DNA of 64,000 nt from Owenia fusiformis (taxonomy: Eukaryota > Annelida > Polychaeta > Sabellida > Oweniidae). The position numbers were made by a program, and so were the translations under genes. Where the stretch lies: the NCBI GenBank assembly GCA_903813345.2, contig CAIIXF020000003.1, positions 6,595,815 to 6,659,814 of the forward strand, given 5' to 3'. Numbering within the stretch: position 1 is the first letter of the stretch; every line of letters starts with the position of its first letter. Positions 57,171 through 64,000 of this stretch are shown in pieces. Below the pieces are notes generated by a model. That model worked only from the letters and a program-made list of their open reading frames with translations, was not told where the DNA came from and searched no databases.

Positions 57171-58140
57171 AAAACTAAAGCAATTTGTATGATATTTGAA
57201 ATAGTGTTCGGACAATAATTCTGTTCCGTACCAGCCCTAATGCTTAGCAGTTTCTGCACATAGATTTGAAGACTAGGAATAGCACTCCTTAAATGTGGTT
57301 AATGTCTTAAATAGATAGCACTGGTAAGTCACTATTGAGGACTGCTCTAACTTCCTGTCTAATAGGTCGTGTTAATGTTATGCAGACCTATTTGAAAAAC
57401 AAGTATTTTGTTTCCACATAGTTGGGGATATATGAAGGTCATACTTTGAAGGAATCGGATAGGCTCAGAAAACTATGTAGTTTCCAATGTGGTCTTCCAT
57501 AAAAAGATGGCAGCCAGAACTAAAAGTGGATTTTGTTGGACTTTTGCAACATCTTTTCTGAAACCAGATCAGGAAGTTCATTCTTGAAACATAATAAAGT
57601 CTTGAAGATCTGTTATTTTGTCTTTTTAAATGCTCCTCTAATTTAAACACTTGCTTGATACCACACCACATATCAATGTTTGGGAATTCAACATGCAGTA
57701 TTGTTTTCGAGGTTGGAATTCACAGGATACTTTGTCCAGGGAGTAGGGATTTGAAAAATGCATAATTGGAATATCTGTCTCAAATTGGAATATATTAGAC
57801 CATTCTTCCCCCAGAGTGGAAAACTGTTTCACTTGGTTGTTCCCAGGCCACTGAATTTGAAAACCCAATTTTTACTTTGTCAAAACCCCCACCCCATTTC
57901 CACATAGGGGCTTCATAAACCTTAGAATGATGCATAGAATAACTGATTTGTAGATATGTAACTTAACAATGTTTGAAGAACCTGATCCCTTAGCTGGGTA
58001 TCTATGAACACCAATCGACTCTCCAGACATTTAAAGGGTAAGACAAATGACAAAAAAAGTTGACCCCAAAGAATTTACTTGAACATGCTCTAAGTGGAGC
58101 CTATAAAGTCTGTGAGATAATAAACAGTAACAATTGATAT
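57171..58140. other. Intergenic gap between convergent Neto and CYC1
   Basis: About 1 kb of AT-rich sequence between the two proposed 3' ends. I see no coding exon, RNA gene or clear repeat in it. Confidence -1.
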
Positions 58141-58163
58141 TTTATGATTAACAAAGTTGATAT

Positions 58164-58169
58164 TTTATT
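58164..58169 (-). terminator. Candidate poly(A) signal for CYC1
   Basis: AATAAA on the minus strand about 520 nt after the CYC1 stop; gives a 3' UTR of ordinary length. Confidence -1.
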
Positions 58170-58689
58170 CATATGTACAATGTACATACAACATGTACCA
58201 GCTAGATGTCCAGTTTGGTAAAATAACTTATTTTAGGGCATGTAGGGCACTGAGTGTATATATACAATATCAACCAATGACTTGACCAGAATTGAACTTT
58301 ACTAAATTGAAATGATAAAAACATTGGAATTTTACCTGAAATGTTGGGTATCGTAAGAAAGCTTATAAGACATCATTTGGGTTTGTCATTCAATAAGAAC
58401 TGTAAATCAACTACCTTGTAGGAATTTTTCAGTAAGATATACTTATTTAAGTTTGAATCACAGAAGCAGTATCCAAATTTCTAATGCGTTATATAATATA
58501 ATATTAATATAGATTCTAGAGTTACTTGAGTAAGTGCCACTGATCCATTCACCACAAATCCATTCATAAATATAATCTAAAAACTTCAACCACAAAGTAA
58601 AGAGTCTGTGTTTAACGTAAAACAGTCAGTTGACATAAACTTCTCTTTTGTGTGTTCTGATGATGAAAATTCTCCTAATATGCTTAGCG

Positions 58690-58794
58690 TTACTTCCGTG
58701 GTCTGTATTCAATTTTTCTACTTTTGATGACTGTGAACTTGTGACGTTTCATGTAGTAAATAGCAACCGACAGCATACTAAACAGCATGATACA
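58690..58794 (-). CDS. CYC1: CYC1 exon 8 (membrane anchor and C terminus)
   Basis: Encodes [15 protein letters not shown], the transmembrane anchor, then [19 protein letters not shown] and TAA at 58692-58690. The matrix-side basic tail is typical of cytochrome c1. Confidence -1.
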   Translation of the reverse strand, partial: CIMLFSMLSVAIYYMKRHKFTVIKSRKIEYRPRK

Positions 58795-61700
58795 CTGAAA
58801 GCAGAGAAAACACACATTTAATTGCAGATATTCTACCAGACTTTCCAAAATAGAGCTTTCACTATATGGACCATGGGTACTTTATTGATAGAAAAATAGT
58901 ATTTTTTCTAATATCACCTACATCTGTTCTAGAACAGACATCAAATACAGGGTGACCCAAAATAATTTCATTTATCTATTTTCTGCAACTAATGAAAGAT
59001 TAAAATAATTTGCTTTTTATATAAATGTACATGTAATTTTAGTTGGTAGCAATCAGTTCAGAAAGTTTTTGTCTGTAGCCTTGATTTTACAGCCTTTCAA
59101 AAACCTGTTCCATCAATCTGGCTGCTGGCCCTAACACACCTAACCTCAAATCCAAGATATGTACATCTGGAGCTATTTGAAAAGCTGTCTTTGGAAACAA
59201 TTGAATAAAACCAGCTATGATAATGATATACTTGAAAAGTTTAAATAAATGAAATACAAGTGTCCATACAAATCAGTATTTATCAAACATGAGCTAATGG
59301 TTCATTTTGGACAAATTTCAGTTACAAACAGAGACAATGCTTTATCTATATCTAAAACTCCATGTACGCATTTTTCTGTATGCAACAGGGAAATACAGTA
59401 CCTTAATGCCCAATTTCTTCCTCCTATCGTGTTCTGGCTCAGCACACCATTTAAGGAAAGTACACACATCTTTGGCGAGCTGCGGTGTTGTTGCTGGGGT
59501 TCCTAGAATCATACATTGATGAATATTAATTCAACATTCATAGATTGGAAGATTCATAGATTTAGGTTGGTAGCTTGAACAGTTGTAATGTCAATCTGAG
59601 TAAGTAGTAGTAAATAGTAGTGTACAAATGCACACTAGGGAAAGCAAGAAATCCTTTATAAATAAACCACAGGAATTAAAAATTTCAAATTTCTGAAAGG
59701 TAGTCATATGTTCCATTGGTAACTACAACTTCAGTCTGTGTAATATCATATCCTTTTTGGACAACACCCATAACAGTACTCATGTTATCACAAAAAGGAT
59801 ACACATTTTATTCCATTGTTCAAGTAGACAACTTGAATGGCATGCGTCATGAGTCAGTCAACATTTCTTATTTGTTAGACATTTAATAAACACCGAGTAT
59901 ACATATCACACTTTTCATACATACAAGGGAGTATCATTTGAAACTTTACAATGTAGATATTACGCATGCCATCATAAGGTTTCAATATGCTTTTAAATTA
60001 AAAGTATTGGCAAAAATAGAAACTATTTATCGTTATTATTCAGACACCCAAGTTTTATTCGCCCCACTACAGAAACAATAGTTAAAGTGATTCCTGCATC
60101 ATCTGTGAAAATCTTATTGAAATCCATGGATTTACATAAAAGTTAGATCAATAAAAAAAATAGAAATATTTTTTGGCCCAACTTGCGAAATATTTATTTT
60201 TAAGCACAGTAAGTATTTCACAAGATTTATTATTTCCACTTACCATCTTCGTATTCAATGATCTCATTATATAAAGCCTTGGCCATACTGATTGCTCCAC
60301 CAGGGAAATATGGATTGAAGTATTGTCCCTCTCCAAGGTTAACTCCAGCTGGTACATCATCGCAATAGCAGGTTAGAAGATGGTAGACATAGTCCTGCAA
60401 TAGTGAATGATACAGTTAGCTAATGTAAAGTATGAGTGAGCTATAGTGAAATATGGGTTGAAGTATTGTCCCTCTCCAAGGTTAACTCCAGCTGGTACAT
60501 CATCAAAATAACAGGTTAGAAGATGGTAGACATAGTTTTTCCAGGCCCTTGGGTAAACACCTCATTTCAAAAATAATTTAATCAAGTCATCAAGTTAGAA
60601 TATTGCTAATATCTCCTGATTTGCCTTACATTCAAGTGGGTATAAGTGGGTTTTCAAATGGGTGCTAGGCTATCAGTGGGGAAATCTTGATTACAATCAG
60701 AAATTTTAACTCTTACCTCTTTCCCATGTCTTGCTGAGGTAATGAAACTAAGATCAGGGGGGTATGCCCCATTGTTTGCAGCTCGGGCAGCCTCCTCATT
60801 TGGATAAGGGTTGGGCATTGGATCTGACAGTTTGCCTGGTCTTTGGAACATTTCACCTGCTTCATTGGGGCCATCAGTGACTAGTGCCTACAATGAATGA
60901 ACATGGTTTTATATAATTGTTTTACTTCCTATTCTTGCAGCTTGAGGTTTCATTTTTACAGACATTAATAAGCTCTTTGTTTACAATTATAATACACTAC
61001 AAAGAAATTACAACTATCGAATGTACTATACATGAGGTACCTGCCACAATTTTACAGTGTACAAAGTAAATCATTCTACCTCTTGTGCCTCAGCCTTGGC
61101 CTCATCTTCCGTGTGAGAAATGCCAACCAGATTACGGTAGTTGATGTAGTTGAGACTGTGACAAGCTGAGCACACCTGTTTGTAAACCTCATAGCCTCTT
61201 CTTATACTGAAATATAGGGAATAAGACACTGAAATATAATACATAAACAGGGGATAAGACGACTGGATAGGCCCCTGTTTTCCAATACCTTTTTTGGAAA
61301 CATTTGTTAAAGAGGCTGGGACAATTAGTTGTCACTTCTTGGTAGTTACATGAAAAAGCAGAATTAGAAAAATTTCTAACTTTTGCTCTTACCTGCCATG
61401 GTCGAAAGAGTCTAGTGGTCCGCTGTGACTCCAGGGTAACTTAGGGGGATGCAGAACCAATTCTCCAGCTGTCACTGTTGAGTTAAGAGCTATGGCCATT
61501 CCAGTACCACCAGCAGCTAGGGCCCCTATAGCACCCAGGGCCTACAGCGAAAAAGAGAAAGTTTTTAAACATGGTACAGATGGTGCATGGTTAAGGGTAT
61601 ATCTGACAGCATAATTTTCATATTTTTCTAATGAAAGTTATTAAAATTATTTATTGGAGATATTACTAAGTACATGTGAACAAAGTATAATACTATCAAC

Positions 61701-63370
61701 TGCCCTTTCAAATTACAGAAATATAATCACAAGCAGTCATCCGTTATTCTTGAATTTTGACAAAAACAAGCTGATATTTTAACTTGATATATAAAGATAG
61801 TCCTGTATGATATAAATATCTAGTGCATATCATAGAATTTATTCTAGGTATCTCAAGAAATGACAGTATAATATATACTCACAATCTTTTTTGCTTTGGA
61901 TAGATTTCTAAATGTTGACATAGTGTTCGCCTGAAAACAAAACATGAAACATTTTACACAAAAGTCAACAAAACAAATCAAATGAAATAATAGATTCAGC
62001 CAAAATATCATTTTTCTAATGTATCATAAGGTGGCAGGATCTATCGAAATGATCTACTGAAAATATTTGATAAATCAAAAAGAGTGACATTTGTCAGTTT
62101 TATTCAATTTATATAATTTTAATTGCTTATGTGTTATCCCCAATGACACGATGCAAAAAATCTATTGACTTTAATAACTTATTTATGGATCACAATATTC
62201 AAGTTATATCGCATTATCATCATGTTAACAAGATCTTGCATGCTTAACTGAAAATATTTGAAATCAAGATAGGCGACTTTTGTCAGTTTTTTTCATATTA
62301 TATAATGACCATTCTAGCACAAACCAAAACTTCTACTGCATTTTCATAGGGAGTTTGGGACATTAAATTCATAGATCCCGGCCAGATTCTTTTGTAGTAG
62401 GATCAGTAGCTCAATAAATATTCCTCAAGATGAGACAAATCAGACCTCATTCGAAGCGTCTTGTTACTCTTTAACTTTTTTTATCACCAATGACCGGTAT
62501 TCAAGCAATACTGCGTTGATAAGAGGCCAAAACAGTGATATTTTATCGCCGGACTCTTGTCTGTCCAAATCTGAATGGTGCTCCCGTGGTTCCAGAAATG
62601 TGACGTCATCAGTATAATGATATTTGGACACACAAGAGTCCGGATCTCGTGATAAATATTCGCCGTATTAAAAGTCAAATAACTGCATCCATAGGTTATT
62701 TACTCGGACCAAACAAGTAGAAATAGAAAGATGAAGATCTCAGCTATAAAATAAGTGCAAAATCTGTCACAGGGAAGCAGGTACCATTTTGTATAAGGAA
62801 CATTTTTTAAAGGTCACTTTTTTTTAAATTTTCCAATTTAGTGTTGTATCTTGTGAATTATTCTTTGAGCCTTTGAGATCCTACTACAAAACGATCTGGC
62901 CAATATCTGTGATTAAATTCAAGAAAATATGCCAACTATACGACTTATCAATCAATTTGTATCTGCACTGTACATCACAGTTCAAGGTCATGTGAACTCC
63001 TGTATATGCATGTGTAGATCTATGTAAGTAAATCCACTCATTATCTTTTTGACAAAACAGACAGATATGAAACAGCTAAAGAACTAATGTGCGTAAGCTT
63101 TCGAATATTTCATGAAATTATATACACTGGTTGAGATCGTGCTGAATTCAAAAATGAATTTGATTTTATTTTCAGAAAAAAAGTGAAAAAAATCATGACA
63201 AATGTTTTTAGGAAGTTTCGAAGATGATTAGCGATTTTATGAAATGTTTTAATATCACATATAATTATCCTCTGTATAAAAATCTGTATTTATCTCACCT
63301 GGTGTACGCACGGTGTACAATTTGCTCGTAAGAGAGCTTGTTTTGTAGCCCTACCAAACAGACCAGACAT
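58690..63370 (-). CDS. CYC1: Cytochrome c1, heme protein of respiratory complex III (whole gene, spliced)
   Basis: Minus-strand exons in transcript order: 63370-63299, 61930-61883, 61541-61393, 61206-61080, 60887-60717, 60394-60244, 59502-59402, 58794-58690. They join to 924 nt, 307 residues and a stop, all phases compatible. The protein has a basic mitochondrial presequence, a hydrophobic sorting helix ([19 protein letters not shown]), heme-attachment CSACH at 102-106, the conserved RPGKLSD and [20 protein letters not shown] stretch, axial-ligand Met226 in AISMA, and a C-terminal inner-membrane anchor followed by [19 protein letters not shown]. Length fits the family (human CYC1 is 325). Cytochrome c1 passes electrons from the Rieske protein to cytochrome c in the mitochondrial inner membrane. 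The gene converges on Neto; nothing suggests a functional link. Confidence -1.
58949..58975. repeat. Solo mariner-like end in CYC1 intron 7
   Basis: TACAGGGTGACCCAAAATAA matches the usual form of a mariner terminal repeat; no partner end seen. Confidence -1.
59402..59502 (-). CDS. CYC1: CYC1 exon 7
   Basis: Encodes [20 protein letters not shown], then [13 protein letters not shown], aligned with the [20 protein letters not shown] and EPEHDHRKRMGLK region of human CYC1. Acceptor GATTCTAG; the donor GTACTG is weak. 101 nt, ends in phase 0. Confidence -1.
60244..60394 (-). CDS. CYC1: CYC1 exon 6 (axial methionine)
   Basis: Encodes [20 protein letters not shown], then [20 protein letters not shown] and [11 protein letters not shown]. 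Met in AISMA corresponds to the sixth heme ligand. 151 nt, phase 1 at donor GTAAGT. A partial second copy of this exon lies at 60448-60536. Confidence -1.
60448..60536 (-). pseudogene. Broken duplicate of CYC1 exon 6 inside intron 5
   Basis: 89 bp here match 60305-60393 at the same length with about four differences. The copy starts at the exon's 5' side but the CAG acceptor and first base are replaced by GGAAAA, and it lacks the last third of the exon with the axial-methionine region and donor. It therefore cannot act as a normal exon. At the family-variable CYCDD site it would read CYFDD. Likely a recent local tandem duplication. Confidence -1.
60632..60690. repeat. Dispersed repeat with TCAAGTGGGTGC motifs, copy 2
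   Basis: TTCAAGTGGGTATAAGTGGG ... TCAGTGGGGAAATCTTGA, related to 16440-16625, about 25 bp beyond the CYC1 exon 5 donor. Confidence -1.
60717..60887 (-). CDS. CYC1: CYC1 exon 5
   Basis: Encodes [20 protein letters not shown], then [20 protein letters not shown] and [13 protein letters not shown]. This is the most conserved stretch of the family. 57 codons, phase 0 on both sides. Vertebrates have FDYFPKPYPN where this protein has [11 protein letters not shown]. Confidence -1.
61080..61206 (-). CDS. CYC1: CYC1 exon 4 (heme-binding exon)
   Basis: Encodes [20 protein letters not shown] and later [18 protein letters not shown]. The CxxCH motif provides two thioether bonds and the proximal histidine. 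127 nt, donor GTAGAA, a variant of the +3/+4 consensus. Confidence -1.
61393..61541 (-). CDS. CYC1: CYC1 exon 3 (sorting helix and start of mature protein)
   Basis: Encodes a hydrophobic segment then [20 protein letters not shown], matching the SDLELHPPSYPWSHRGLL stretch of vertebrate CYC1. 149 nt, ends in phase 2 at donor GTAAGA. Confidence -1.
61883..61930 (-). CDS. CYC1: CYC1 exon 2 (presequence continued)
   Basis: 48-nt exon encoding [16 protein letters not shown], basic and phase 0 at both ends. Acceptor TTGTTTTCAG, donor GTGAGT. Because it is symmetric and contains an internal Met, skipping or alternative starts would keep the frame. Confidence -1.
62360..62935. repeat. Nested inverted-repeat element in CYC1 intron 1
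   Basis: GGCCAGAT...TTTTGTAGTAGGATC near 62378-62405 is repeated inverted near 62878-62905, and a second inverted pair (CGGACTCTTGTCTGTCC near 62552 against GTCCGG...CACAAGAG near 62630) lies within. Looks like a decayed fold-back MITE. Ends not defined. Confidence -1.
63299..63370 (-). CDS. CYC1: CYC1 exon 1 (mitochondrial presequence)
   Basis: ATG at 63370-63368; encodes [20 protein letters not shown] and CVHQ, basic and Ser/Thr-containing without acidic residues, as expected for a mitochondrial targeting sequence. Donor CAG|GTGAGA, phase 0, 24 codons. A stop is present shortly upstream in the same frame region, and no better ATG is seen. Confidence -1.
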
Positions 63371-63515
63371 TTTGTAATTTACCGTCTACATCAAATGTAC
63401 AGACGTTATGTAAATTTACCATGTATTTCTGACGCCGGACTGTAAAATTAAGGTAGGTGGTAAGGAATTTTATGCGCATTATTCTCTGCGCACAAGTATG
63501 GCGGTACTTCCGATT
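63371..63515 (-). promoter_or_regulatory. Likely CYC1 promoter region (TATA-less, NRF-1/ETS/YY1-like sites)
   Basis: Just upstream of the CYC1 start are two TGCGCA cores at about 63473 and 63488, an ATGGCGG (63498-63504, YY1-like) and ACTTCCG (63506-63512, ETS-like), all typical of nuclear genes for respiratory proteins. The sites are seen directly; their function is inferred. Confidence -1.
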
Positions 63516-63623
63516 TAAAATTTAAAACCAAAATATTACATTTTTGGCTTGTATTTATGTAAGTATATACTGCATCATTGATTGATATAGCATCGATGAC
63601 AGATAAACTATAGATATTACTTA

Positions 63624-63953
63624 TTGCAAAAAATCAGAAAATTTACGAATGTATTGACTGAGATTTTCACACGTATAGAGGATTTACAAATATGTTCAAT
63701 GAATCATTTGAATGTCCCAGTTGATGTCACATTGGTCTTCACGGATGGATCCACACTTGGCAATCCGGGCCCCAATGGATCAGCAGCAATAGTCTACGTG
63801 GAAGGTCTTGCAGCTGACCCAGTTTGTTTAAATAAACCCATCTCAGCAAAAGGCAACAACTTTATAGCTGAAATTTATGCTTTGCTGTTAGGTCTAGACT
63901 TCATACAGGAAATAAACACCAGCCAAAATATATGGCTATTCTGTGATTACTAA
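63624..63953 (+). mobile_element. Retroelement RNase H fragment, cut by the window edge
   Basis: The translation contains FTDGSTLGNPGPNGSAAIVY, then FIAEIYALLLGL and WLFCDY, the order and spacing of the acidic active-site motifs of RNase HI. The NPGPNG context is most like RNase H domains of non-LTR (LINE) retroelements, but an LTR origin is not excluded. No reverse transcriptase is visible upstream in the window. It looks broken, with only this domain present. Confidence -1.
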
Positions 63954-64000
63954 CCTGCAATAACCTCTGCTTTTATCTCTGAACACCCAGAGTTATCCCG

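Noticed and set aside
60148-60360. Open frame on the minus strand over CYC1 exon 6
   Set aside because: It is in the wrong frame; the true exon reads DYVYHLLTC to EYEDG.
1-64000. tRNA, rRNA or other RNA genes
   Set aside because: No cloverleaf with A and B boxes or rRNA core was recognised by eye; a covariance-model search could not be run.

Overview
This is an AT-rich animal (metazoan) genomic window with two intron-containing protein genes, placed tail to tail in the last three quarters and surrounded by very dense repeat DNA. The spliced genes, long introns, AATAAA signals and the many small inverted-repeat transposons rule out a prokaryote. The proteins and repeat style suggest an invertebrate, perhaps marine, but the species cannot be fixed from the sequence alone.

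Gene 1 (+ strand, coding exons 16868-55542) is a neuropilin-and-tolloid-like (Neto) receptor: signal peptide, CUB, CUB, LDL-receptor class A, one transmembrane helix and a long 407-residue cytoplasmic tail. Nine exons join without any frame conflict into 794 residues. A 33-nt microexon is supported by comparison with vertebrate NETO2, and an 18-nt microexon is possible. Intron 1 is about 26.8 kb and holds most of the mobile elements. The end of exon 3, with its splice donor, is repeated three times in 30-nt steps that stay in frame.

Gene 2 (- strand, 63370-58690) is mitochondrial cytochrome c1 (CYC1) of respiratory complex III: eight exons, 307 residues, with the CSACH heme site and the axial methionine. 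A broken second copy of its sixth exon lies in the preceding intron. The two genes converge at about 57.2-58.2 kb.

Layout: 1-16.8 kb, upstream repeats (MITEs, minisatellites, a 378-bp family with 9-bp target duplications); 16.9-43.7 kb, Neto intron 1, with a 6.1-kb piggyBac relic inserted at TTAA, an 832-bp TTAA element, a CACTA-like MITE, a 2.96-kb composite palindromic element full of CCATGG palindromes, and a 498-bp CpG-rich TA element; 43.7-55.5 kb, Neto exons with fold-back elements in the introns; 55.5-58.7 kb, the two 3' ends; 58.7-63.4 kb, CYC1; 63.6 kb to the end, a retroelement RNase H fragment.

Recurring themes: several elements landed inside tandem repeats, so neighbouring repeat units serve as empty sites that define the insertion; and the ends of pogo-like MITEs appear to have seeded minisatellites with a 17-bp or 43-bp period.
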